Below, in pieces: positions 44,386 to 52,600 of a stretch of 64,000 nt of DNA. How positions within the stretch are numbered: position 1 is the stretch's first letter; every line of letters begins with the position of its first letter. This DNA is from G965276675 sp965276675 (GTDB lineage: Bacteria; Acidobacteriota; Terriglobia; Terriglobales; Acidobacteriaceae): the NCBI GenBank assembly GCA_965276675.1, contig OZ255624.1:124001-188000 (forward strand), read 5' to 3'. The position numbers and the translations under genes are program-made. The notes beneath the pieces were generated by a model. It saw nothing but the letters and a program-made list of their open reading frames with translations. It did no database searches and was not told where the DNA came from.

Positions 44386-45291
44386 GTGAAGATGCGAACT
44401 GGATGGGTGAAGGTGTGTTTACTGGCGATACTCCCGGCGATGACCGGGTGCCTGTACCATACCCGAAAGATTCAGCAGCCGCATCAGGCAGGGCCAGCGC
44501 TTTCAGCGGACGTGGCAGCGCTCGTCAATGGCGTCAATGAGCGCTATGCAGCGATCCAGTCGTTAACGGCTACGGTGGAGTTTGCCGCGGAAACTGGTGG
44601 TGCGCACAAGGGCAAGCAGACCGATATAACTCCCTTTCGCGGTTATATCCTGCTGCGAAAGCCAGAGATGCTGCGTGTGCTGGGATTGGTTCCGGTGCTG
44701 CACACGCATGCCTTCGACCTAGCGAGTAACGGGACGACCTTCACGCTGCTAATCCCGCCCAGGAACCGCGCGATTGTGGGTAGCAACTCTGTCACGAAGA
44801 CTTCGCTGAATCCAATAGAAAACCTCCGCCCGGAGATCTTTTCCGATGCCGTGCTGGTGCGGGCAGTCACGCCGAATCGACTGGTCTATCTGACGCTTCA
44901 CTCCGATTTGCAACGGAACGACAAGACAAAGCAGCTGATCGAGACACCGCAGTACGATCTGATGATTGGGGATGAGCAGCCTTCCAAGGACCCCAACTTA
45001 TCAGTGCAGGTCATCAAGCCGACACGAGTTATTCGCTTCAGCCGCATCGATCTGCTGCCAGTGGAGCAGGATATCTACAACGCCGAAGGGGACGTGGCGA
45101 CGCAGGTGCTGTACGGGTCTTACCAGAACTTCGGCACCACGAAGTTCCCCTCGGTGATCGTGATCAAGCGGCCGCTGGAGGAGTACCAGATCACAGTCAC
45201 GGTGCAGAAGCTGACGGTGAACCAGACGTTGCCGGATGAGCAATTTCAGGTGAAGGTTCCGGAAGGCTATCAGGTTGAGAAGCTTGATTAG
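44386..45291 (+). CDS. Lipoprotein with LolA/LolB-like (DUF4292) fold
   Basis: 301-aa protein with a lipoprotein signal: AILPAMTGCLYH places the lipidated cysteine near residue 22. The domain starts with a helix (VNGVNERYAAIQSLTATVEF) and then alternating strands (GYILLRKPEMLRVLGLVPVL, TFTLLIPPRNRAIVG), the pattern of the LolA/LolB/RseB half-barrel that binds acyl chains. It follows mltG closely (45 bp). A role in lipoprotein sorting or envelope stress is plausible but inferred. GTG 44386 or ATG 44392 could be the start. Confidence 0.75.
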   Translation: MKMRTGWVKVCLLAILPAMTGCLYHTRKIQQPHQAGPALSADVAALVNGVNERYAAIQSLTATVEFAAETGGAHKGKQTDITPFRGYILLRKPEMLRVLGLVPVLHTHAFDLASNGTTFTLLIPPRNRAIVGSNSVTKTSLNPIENLRPEIFSDAVLVRAVTPNRLVYLTLHSDLQRNDKTKQLIETPQYDLMIGDEQPSKDPNLSVQVIKPTRVIRFSRIDLLPVEQDIYNAEGDVATQVLYGSYQNFGTTKFPSVIVIKRPLEEYQITVTVQKLTVNQTLPDEQFQVKVPEGYQVEKLD

Positions 45292-45334
45292 CAGTGGCGG
45301 CTAGAGAAAGGTCTAGTAATGCCTGCCGGCGATA

Positions 45335-45392
45335 AACAGCAGATCCCTCCGCTGCGTTCTTGCTCCCGCAAGAACTGCGGTCGGGATGACAG
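45335..45392. repeat. REP-like palindromic repeat, copy 1
   Basis: AACAGCAGATCCCTCCGCTG, then GTTCTTGC...GCAAGAAC hairpin and CGGTCGGGATGACAG. The ends ATCCC/GGGAT are complementary and the centre is a perfect hairpin. Three further copies lie at 46542, 49447 and 54614 (partial). Confidence 0.75.
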
Positions 45393-45446
45393 CAATATGG
45401 CTAACACTCGCAAACGAGCTACTCTGCAGGCTTCTCTACGACCGGG

Positions 45447-46469
45447 CTAAAAGTGGTCGAGGCCAGCGCGGATCGCGTGCTCGTGGATGGCTTCGTTGAT
45501 CTGGAGAGCGAGCGCCAGAGCGGCTCTGCCGTCCTCGCCGGAGACGATCGGCTGGGAGCGAGTGCGCACGCTTCCGAGGAACGCTTCAATCTCCAGACGA
45601 AGTGGTTCGCCCGTGGTGACTCGCGGCTTCGCCATGCTGAGTCCAGCCGTAGGGTCCGCTGCGAGCAGCGCGGCGGTGTTGCGGGCGGCGTCCGTGACAT
45701 CGATGATGAGCAGGTCCTGCCGCGCATAGTCGATCGAGAGGTACTGGTGCGGCTGGAAGAAGCGCAGCTTGCGCACGCGCTCGGTGGAGACGCGGCTGGC
45801 GGTGAAGTTGGCGATGCAGCCGGAGTCGAACTCCACCCGAACGTTCGCGATGTCCGCTTTGCCGGAGAGGATCGGCAGTCCAACGGCACGGATCTCGCGG
45901 ACCGGCGACGCCACAAAACTGAGCACGACATCGAGATCGTGGATCATGAGGTCGAGGATGACATCGACGTCGAGCGAACGCGGAGTGAAGGGGCTGAGGC
46001 GATGCGCCTCGAAGAACATGGGCCGATGAATGCGCTCGACGGCGGCGCGCACAGCTGGGTTGAAGCGCTCCAAGTGGCCGGCTTGCAGAATACGGCCGTG
46101 GCGCCGGGCGGCGGCGATGAGCGAATCGGCTTCGGGCAAGGTCGAGGCGATGGGCTTCTCAACGAGCACATCGACACCGGCTTCGAGGAAGGCCAGAGTG
46201 GCGGCGTGGTGCGCAACTGTGGGCACGCAAACTGAGGCGGCGTGCAGGGTAAGACTCCGGCTGCGATGCGCTGCAAGGCAGTCGTCAACGGAAGTGAAGC
46301 GCGCTACCGTGGGTGGGAGTTCGAGTGTCGAGAGGGCTACCGGATCCGGATCGATCACGACGGCGAGGTGAACAGCAGCGGATTGCAGTTCGCGATAGAT
46401 GCGAAGATGGTTGCGGCCGAAGGCCCCTGCACCGGCGACAGCAATGTTGAGCGTGGCCTGCTCAGTCAT
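45447..46469 (-). CDS. Gfo/Idh/MocA-family NAD(P)-dependent oxidoreductase
   Basis: 340-aa sugar dehydrogenase-like enzyme. The Rossmann nucleotide loop is AVAGAGAFGRNHLRIYREL; the family catalytic segment is VLVEKPIASTLPEADSLI; and ILQAGHLERFNPAVRA resembles the UDP-GlcNAc 3-dehydrogenase (GnnA) subset. The substrate is therefore probably a nucleotide sugar, perhaps for lipid A GlcNAc3N, but no gnnB-like aminotransferase or lpx gene is nearby. Flanked on both sides by REP-like repeats. Confidence 0.9.
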   Translation of the reverse strand: MTEQATLNIAVAGAGAFGRNHLRIYRELQSAAVHLAVVIDPDPVALSTLELPPTVARFTSVDDCLAAHRSRSLTLHAASVCVPTVAHHAATLAFLEAGVDVLVEKPIASTLPEADSLIAAARRHGRILQAGHLERFNPAVRAAVERIHRPMFFEAHRLSPFTPRSLDVDVILDLMIHDLDVVLSFVASPVREIRAVGLPILSGKADIANVRVEFDSGCIANFTASRVSTERVRKLRFFQPHQYLSIDYARQDLLIIDVTDAARNTAALLAADPTAGLSMAKPRVTTGEPLRLEIEAFLGSVRTRSQPIVSGEDGRAALALALQINEAIHEHAIRAGLDHF

Positions 46470-46541
46470 TTTGGAGGTGCTCGACAGGCTTCACTTATGG
46501 ATGACGTCCGTCATGATGGGTGAACTGCTGTGCTGAGTGCA

Positions 46542-46598
46542 AACAGCAGGTCCCTCCACTGCGTTCTTGCTTCGCAAGAACTCCGGTCGGGATGACAG
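46542..46598. repeat. REP-like palindromic repeat, copy 2
   Basis: AACAGCAGGTCCCTCCACTG with the hairpin GTTCTTGC-TT-(C)GCAAGAAC and GGTCGGGATGACAGG. It lies upstream of the oxidoreductase start. Confidence 0.75.
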
Positions 46599-46637
46599 GA
46601 GGTGGCGCGAACTCCGGTTGGAATGCAAGCCCCTTCG

Positions 46638-46853
46638 CTACTCTTCCCCTTCGACGGCGCGCAGGCAGCGTCCGTAGAGTTCGAGCAGGTGCGCGACCTG
46701 ATCGTCGGTCTTGGCGGCGGACGGAGTGGTAAAGCCGGTGGCTGGAGCGGTAGCGCGCGCCACGCCGGCGGTGGACGCGACGAACTTCAGCAGATCGAGC
46801 GCGATGTCCTCATTGCGGCGCGCTCCGCTGGTGGGTCCCGGTGCTTGTTCCAT
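46638..46853 (-). CDS. Small hypothetical protein next to the repressor-like gene
   Basis: 71-aa product beginning MEQAPGPTSGARRNEDIAL and ending LELYGRCLRAVEGEE. GGAGGTAG stands four bases before the ATG, the main reason to accept it as real. The predicted C-terminal helix (DQVAHLLELYGRCLRAV) and the preceding IALDLLKFVAST helix suggest a small helical protein. It lies 58 bp past the repressor-like gene on the same strand, so cotranscription is likely. Confidence 0.65.
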   Translation of the reverse strand: MEQAPGPTSGARRNEDIALDLLKFVASTAGVARATAPATGFTTPSAAKTDDQVAHLLELYGRCLRAVEGEE

Positions 46854-46911
46854 GTGTCTACCTCCGACGCGATGCTAACAGATTCCGCGCATGGGGAGGA
46901 GAGCGCCAGGA

Positions 46912-47634
46912 TCACACCTCGGCGAGCAAAAGGCAGATGCGGCCGACTAGCAGATCCGACGGAACCTCGTGCGGACCGAGGGCCAGCAGACGCACGGGAT
47001 ACGCCAGGCGATAGGGGCGCAAGATGAGACGGTTGAGTTCGAAGTCCGCAAAGCGGATGAGCAGCGTATTCCCCGAACGAATGGCATAGAGCGACGGTTG
47101 CGAGTTGAGGTAGGGAACGAGCGAGTTGTAGTGGCGGTCGATGACGGCCAAGGCATCGGGGCGGAGGACGGGATCCATGCCTGCGGCCTGGATCGCGCTG
47201 ACGCGCACGGCGACGAAGCGGGTCCAGTCTCGTCGAGAGACGGCACGGCGGGACCGCAGGTGATCGATAAGGCGGTTTGGAACTTGAAGCACATCTACGG
47301 TGGAGTGGGGAGCAGGACGCGACTCATGAATGGCGGCAATGTGTGTGACAACGGGCACTGGAGAATTAGCGCCGGCTACGCTGCTGGTTTCACTTCTGGA
47401 GATGCCGGAGAGGGAGCTGTCAAGAACGAGCAGATCATCCACGGAGAGCATTTGCGAAGCGAGTATGCGGTCGAGTGCGGCCAGGCTGAGGGCACGCTTG
47501 CGGTGGAGAAAGTTCGAGATATGGGATTGGCGGAAGCCTGTTTGCCGCGCGAGCAGCGCACCGGAGAGATTGCCCCGGTCGATACGGCGCAATAGTTCCA
47601 AGCGAAGCCGCTCGTGCAGTTGAGAGAAGTTCAT
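46912..47634 (-). CDS. HTH repressor-like protein with inactive S24-type C-terminal domain
   Basis: 240-aa protein. Residues 21-58 (GNLSGALLARQTGFRQSHIS then NFLHRKRALS) form an XRE-type helix-turn-helix. After a linker, residues 148-235 look like the LexA/CI S24 fold: AAGMDPVLRPDALAVIDRHY, SLYAIRSGNTLLIRF. The catalytic serine that normally precedes M (GdSMxP) is Gly152 here, and the lysine of the vKR motif is Arg194, so self-cleavage should be impossible. It reads away from the zinc-ribbon/sigma-like genes, like a phage CI/Cro divergence. Likely a prophage repressor that cannot be removed by RecA-style induction (inference). Confidence 0.7.
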   Translation of the reverse strand: MNFSQLHERLRLELLRRIDRGNLSGALLARQTGFRQSHISNFLHRKRALSLAALDRILASQMLSVDDLLVLDSSLSGISRSETSSVAGANSPVPVVTHIAAIHESRPAPHSTVDVLQVPNRLIDHLRSRRAVSRRDWTRFVAVRVSAIQAAGMDPVLRPDALAVIDRHYNSLVPYLNSQPSLYAIRSGNTLLIRFADFELNRLILRPYRLAYPVRLLALGPHEVPSDLLVGRICLLLAEV

Positions 47635-48120
47635 CTGTGGAAAGTTGTCTGGGAGCTATAGATGCCCCAGTGCCACGTTAGCTGTGAGAAATGCAATTGT
47701 GTCTGTTTCCTAAGTAATTTTCGTCGCTGGGTGGATCATTGCGGGAAGAGATGAAGTTCGTTCCGGGCGGCAATTGACGCGTGCACGGCGCGGTTTTAGA
47801 TTCAGCTTACTTTCATTCCTACCAACGAGATGGGCATCCGGCGTGTGCCTGGAGGGCGAGGGTCAGCGGTATTTACCGCTTCAACCCTCGATTTCCCGTC
47901 ACAAACAACGAGAGTTTGTCTGGGCTCTGCGAGGAAGCGGGGAGGGAAGTGTTGTCCGTTAAAGCCCTAAGATTTGCGCGCAGTGCAGGAACACGACCGG
48001 GTAATAAGAGTGCCGGCGCATCGGGAGCGAACGAACTCCCGAGCCAGAGCAACGACCCGGAAATAACAGCGGCAGGCGAAGACTTGCCGTTGCACTTGAT
48101 TCTTTTGCCTTGGAGAGTAC
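47635..48120. other. Divergent control region between repressor and regulator genes
   Basis: 486 bp with no supportable gene: frames here lack ribosome-binding sites and family matches. A divergent promoter/operator region is expected. TGTGAGAAATGCAATTGTGT has two TGTG units and could be an operator half-site pair, but symmetry is poor. No clear -35/-10 pair was placed. Confidence 0.4.
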
Positions 48121-48321
48121 ATGGAGTACTTGCGCGTGGAGTTGAAGATTTGTGAAGGGTGCGGCAGTTTGTGGTACCGCACTGAATTGCTGGATAAGGT
48201 GTATTGCGCTCCCTGCAGCAAACGATTGGCGATGCATGCCAAAGCGCGTCCCGAGCAGCGTAGAGGGCGCAGAGCAGCACACACGGTAAGCATGCAGGCG
48301 ATTGCCGGAGGTGCACGATGA
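48121..48321 (+). CDS. Zinc-ribbon small protein
   Basis: 66-aa protein with two CxxC pairs, C11-x2-C14 and C29-x2-C32 (CEGCGSLWYRTELLDKVYCA, PC), a compact zinc ribbon. The C-terminus is basic (KARPEQRRGRRAAH). GGAGAG precedes the ATG, and the end overlaps the sigma-like gene by 4 bp. Inference: a DNA- or RNA-polymerase-binding regulator that works with its neighbour. Confidence 0.7.
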   Translation: MEYLRVELKICEGCGSLWYRTELLDKVYCAPCSKRLAMHAKARPEQRRGRRAAHTVSMQAIAGGAR

Positions 48322-48803
48322 GCGCAGCGATGACAGTGCGGTGTTTGCGCGCAAGTGGACCGGCAGCGACGCAGCGGCAGAGCGAGTTTTTAACCCAAAG
48401 CGAGATCGACGGGACAGCCAAACCGCCGGTGGAGTATGCGTTCTACCGCAAATACACGGAGGGGATGCTAAGGCGCTATATGTACCAGTCGATGGAGATT
48501 GGCCGGATGCCGTCGATGCTGGGCAATTTCACATTCCGTGGAAGGTCGAGCAGCCGCAAAGCGCGCAGCTTTGAAGACTGCGTGATTTTCGTGCACGATG
48601 TGGAGAATTGCCTGAAGAAGCTGGATCCATTTTCGCGCGAACTGGTGGGGAAGATAGCGCTCCAGGAATATACGCAGGGTGAGGCAGCGGAGATGCTGGG
48701 TATCAGCATTCGTACGGTGGTGCGCAGATATGCCGATGCGCTCGACAGGCTGACGGCGATCTTTCTGGAACTGGACCTGATGCAGGTGCCGGGAATGATG
48801 TGA
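48318..48803 (+). CDS. Sigma-70 region-4-like helix-turn-helix protein
   Basis: 161-aa protein. Residues 97-150 (CLKKLDPFSRELVGKIALQE, then YTQGEAAEMLGISIRTVVRR) have the pattern of a sigma region-4 HTH. GGAGGTG precedes the ATG. The N-terminal 90 residues do not look like region 2, so this is more like a phage late-gene activator or ArpU-type regulator than a complete sigma factor. It ends in a terminator 130 bp later. Confidence 0.65.
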   Translation: MSAAMTVRCLRASGPAATQRQSEFLTQSEIDGTAKPPVEYAFYRKYTEGMLRRYMYQSMEIGRMPSMLGNFTFRGRSSSRKARSFEDCVIFVHDVENCLKKLDPFSRELVGKIALQEYTQGEAAEMLGISIRTVVRRYADALDRLTAIFLELDLMQVPGMM

Positions 48804-48929
48804 TGTCAAGAGCGGCGGAATTCGAGATTGGCGCTAACTAGCATAAAAGCAGCAAGTTAGGAGGGGTAATAAATTTGCCGATTAATTCCCGCTGAGTTGG
48901 TATTCTAAACCTAAGAGTAAAGAAAAAAC

Positions 48930-48965
48930 GAAAGGGAGGCGCGCAAGCGTCTCCCTTTCTCTTTT
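48930..48965 (+). terminator. Strong terminator after the regulator pair
   Basis: AAAGGGAGGCGC-GCAA-GCGTCTCCCTTT forms a 12-bp stem with one G-T pair, followed by CTCTTTT. An A-run upstream makes it usable on the other strand too. It separates the regulators from the next gene. Confidence 0.85.
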
Positions 48966-49371
48966 GGGTCAGGGTGACGAAGAGAGGGTGACGAAGAAGA
49001 AGGTGGCGAAGAAGAAAGCGGTTACGGGGAGCAAGGTAGCGCGAAAGGCTCAGGCACCAGAGCTTATCGTCGTTAAGTCAATCAAGACAGTTCAGCTAAC
49101 CAAGAAGCCGGAGAAGAAGAGGCCAATCCGGAACATACATAAGCACGCGGATTTGGAGACACGCAGGCATTTCGAAGCGATATGCACTGGCCTGGTGACA
49201 AAGGCGAAAGAGGGCGGACTAGGCCACACGCGGCTGCTGATGAAGATCAGTGGGCTGGACCAGAAGCCGGAACCAGGAAAGCAGCGTCGCGGAAAGAGCT
49301 TAAGCGCGATGTTGCTGGAGGAGCTGGAGAGAGCAAAGCAGAAACCGGCAGAGGAGCAGGTGAAGGCGTAG
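48964..49371 (+). CDS. Lysine-rich basic protein
   Basis: 135-aa product, with TTG 48964 or GTG 48988 as start (neither has a good ribosome-binding site). The N-terminal third is lysine-rich (VTKKKVAKKKAVTGSKVARK). Residues about 60-95 (DLETRRHFEAICTGLVTKAK) look like a helical domain. No family recognised; terminase small subunits can look like this, but terL is 5 kb away and separated by other genes. It starts at the edge of the terminator. Confidence 0.5.
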   Translation: MGQGDEERVTKKKVAKKKAVTGSKVARKAQAPELIVVKSIKTVQLTKKPEKKRPIRNIHKHADLETRRHFEAICTGLVTKAKEGGLGHTRLLMKISGLDQKPEPGKQRRGKSLSAMLLEELERAKQKPAEEQVKA

Positions 49372-49446
49372 GGCTTTGGTCTTTGTGGAGTTGCGGGATT
49401 CGCCACAGAGAGCACAGAGGCTGATCACAGATCATGACGCGCTGGG

Positions 49447-49505
49447 AACAACAGATCCCTCCGCTGCGTTCTTGCTTGCGCAAGAACTTCGGCCGGGATG
49501 ACAGG
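49447..49505. repeat. REP-like palindromic repeat, copy 3
   Basis: AACAACAGATCCCTCCGCTG with the central hairpin GTTCTTGC...GCAAGAAC and CCGGGATGACAGG. It sits about 100 bp upstream of the tail-fibre-like gene. Confidence 0.75.
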
Positions 49506-49601
49506 CGTGGGCGGATCGAGTGGTAACAATGCCGCCCCTTCGCTTGCGAAAGATGGAGCACCAGCTAGATGTGGGCAGGTGGAGATGAGGCAGGAGACAA
49601 G

Positions 49602-52600
49602 ATGCTGAGGACGAGCGAAAAGGTACCGTTGAGGATTCTCTGGTGGGCAGCCCTGGTGCTGGGATTGAGCCTGTCCCTTGCGCCTCACCAGATATTTGCG
49701 GCAGTGACGACGACAACGGTGCAGGACACGGTGTACCGGGCGGATGGCGGCATTGCGAATGGAACGCTGATCGTCAGCTGGCCGGCATTTTCAACGCCGG
49801 ATAACGGGGCTGTGGCCGCCGGTACGTTGACGGTAGGGATCGGCGCGGATGGCTTTGTGAGCTTGAAATTAGCGCCGAACGAAGGAGCTACACCGGCGGG
49901 AACATATTATACGGCGGTGTATCACCTGTCCGACGGAACGGTCAGCAAAGAATACTGGCTGGTGCCTCAGACGACGACAGCTACGATTGCGGCGATCCGT
50001 ACGCAGGTGGTGCCGGCGGCGGTGGCGATGCAGTCGGCGACCAAGCAGTATGTCGATACGGTGCTATACCAGCTGAGCGGGTCCTATCTGCCGCTCAGCG
50101 GTGGCACGGTGACCGGGCCACTGACGCTGCCGGGCGATCCAGCGGCCGCAGCTCAAGCGGCGACCAAGCACTATGTGGACACGGCGGTAGGTGGCATCAA
50201 TGCTAATGCGGTGGGGGCGGTGCCGCTGGCTGGCGGCTCGATGACAGGGCCGCTGATCCTGAACAGCGATCCAGCGCAGGCAGCGCAGGCGGCAACGAAG
50301 AGCTACGTGGATGCCCAGGTGAAGAACGCGGGTGGGGCGGGCCCAGATGCAGCAACGATCGCGAGCGTGAATGCGCGAGTCGCCAAAATGGGCGACACGA
50401 TGACGGGGCCGTTAAATGCGCCGCAGGTGAACCACATCATCTACGCGGACCAGTACCCAACAGTGCAGGCAGCCATGACTGCGGCTTGCCAGGCGAGCCC
50501 AGCACAATCGGTGATCATCCCGGCAAGCGTGCCTGTGCCGCCGGAATTTAGCCCGCAGGAGTTTACCAACACATGCAACACGCAGGTGGTGGACGAGCGC
50601 ACCGGACACCAGGACATCTGGTATGCGCGGTCGTTTGGCGCCGTGTGCAACAACACGAACGACACCGCAGCGGTGCAGGCAGCGATCAATGCTGCAGCTG
50701 CGGCCTCGACGGTGCTGAACGGGCTGCATATTGTGCAGCTTCCATCCGGTAACTGCTCCTTCAACGTGTACGTGCCAACAGGCGTGATGGTGCAGGGGCA
50801 GGAAGGCGGGACCACGGGAACAACATTTGTGTCCAATGCGAACCGCGGGCAATCGCCGATTTTTTCGATGTACGGCAGCAACAGCGGCGTAAGAAATATG
50901 ACGCTTGCCGGCGCCGGATCGGGGCAGTTCCAGAGCGTGTCAAACGCCGTTCGTAGCCAAGGCACCGTGACACTTACCTTTCCGAATGCCGTGCCGGATT
51001 CTCTGCAAACCGGGTCGCAGATAAACAGCGCAGGATCGAGCGACCCCGCGTTCAACGGGATCGCGACGATCACGGCAGTGGGCACCAACAGCATTTCATA
51101 TAACAATGCGAAGAGGGTGACAGGCTGCACGTTCAGCGCACCGGGAGCGAACCAGACCGCGACATGCAACACCAGCAATGCGGGGGGCGCATGGCTGGGG
51201 CAGAGCTTCAAGGCGGGGGGAAGCGTGACGGTGACGAGCGGAAGTGGAGCGAATGCGTTCACGGCGACCGGTCCTATCACTTCCCTGGGAAGCGGCAACT
51301 TTCCGGATACCAGTGACAAGTTTCCAACTACGGTGAACTTCAAAGTCGTCTCCAGTTCGGGGACATTTTCGACGCAGAGCGCCGTGCTCTACCCATCGGA
51401 CAATGTGATTGCTCTAGGGCAAATTTCGGGCTTGAAGTATGGGTGCGGCTACTGCATCTCGACGATCACCGGGGAGTCGCGTTCAGGCAATGTGCTGACG
51501 CTTACGCTGGCCACTGGAAGCGGGGGCTGGCCGGGCAATCCAGGGATAGATCGCCTTGACGTCGCGGGCTCGAGCGATCCCTCGATAAACGGCACATGGA
51601 CAGTGGCGGCGACTCCCAACGTGGGCGGGGGGCAGCTTTACCTGACGAATCCGGGCCCGGATGTCATCCATTCGACCGGCACGGTCGGACTGATGGCGGA
51701 CAAGGGCATTTTCGTACCGAATGCCAACAATGTGATTATCGAGAAGGTGACAGGATCGAACTTCGGTGAGGGATTTATCGACTGGGAGAGTGGCGAGCGG
51801 CTCCTGGTGAACCTGGCACAGGCGTCGAGTTGCCTGCTCGATGTAAACCGTCACCAACTGGTACCCCTGCCAGTGAACGGTCCAGGGTTTGACGTTTACC
51901 CGGCACAGAATCCGATGGGGTGCGTGGTGATGAACGGCACGGACGGGTACATGCAGTTCAGCGAGATATCGACCGGTTCTTGGAATCCGTTTGGAGATCC
52001 GAACCAGACGTCGGTGGTGGACGCAACGCTGCCCTCGAAGGCGATCGTGGTGGGCTTTGGCGGCATCGACACCTGGATGGATTCCGACATTGGCGAGATC
52101 TCAGACCAGGGCCTATGGAATGGTAGCGAGTTCTCGCGATTTTACGAGAACCGCTTCGATCTGAATGCAGGCTCAGGGCTGGAGAACGACGGAAACGAGA
52201 ACGTCTTTATCGGCAACACGGTGTTGCACGATAACCGTGACCATGTAATAAATCCGGGCGGCTGGTACGGCATTGACGAATCGGGAGCCTGGGGTGGGGT
52301 GGCTGGCGGCAATATATGGAGCGCCAACCATGCGCTGAGCAGCAACGGCAAGTGCGACATCCACGACGGGCTCTCGAGCGCCTCGGCACCGCCCAACCAG
52401 TGGCAGGGGAACCAGGGTTCAGTCTGCACGGCGGATGGATATACCGGGGCATTCTCATTTGGCGAAGCTGACTTCGCCGCGGAGACGGTCTCGAGCGGAA
52501 ACAATGGCCAGGCATATGTGGGCGGCAGGCGCAATTGGCGGCTGTCCAGCGGTGGCGGCACAGTGGGGGTCAACAACTTTGCGAGTGGCGTGAATGGGCA

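Noticed and set aside
47781..48155. Rightward 124-aa frame in the divergent control region
   Set aside because: No ribosome-binding site or recognisable product, and it overlaps the start of the well-supported zinc-ribbon gene in another frame.
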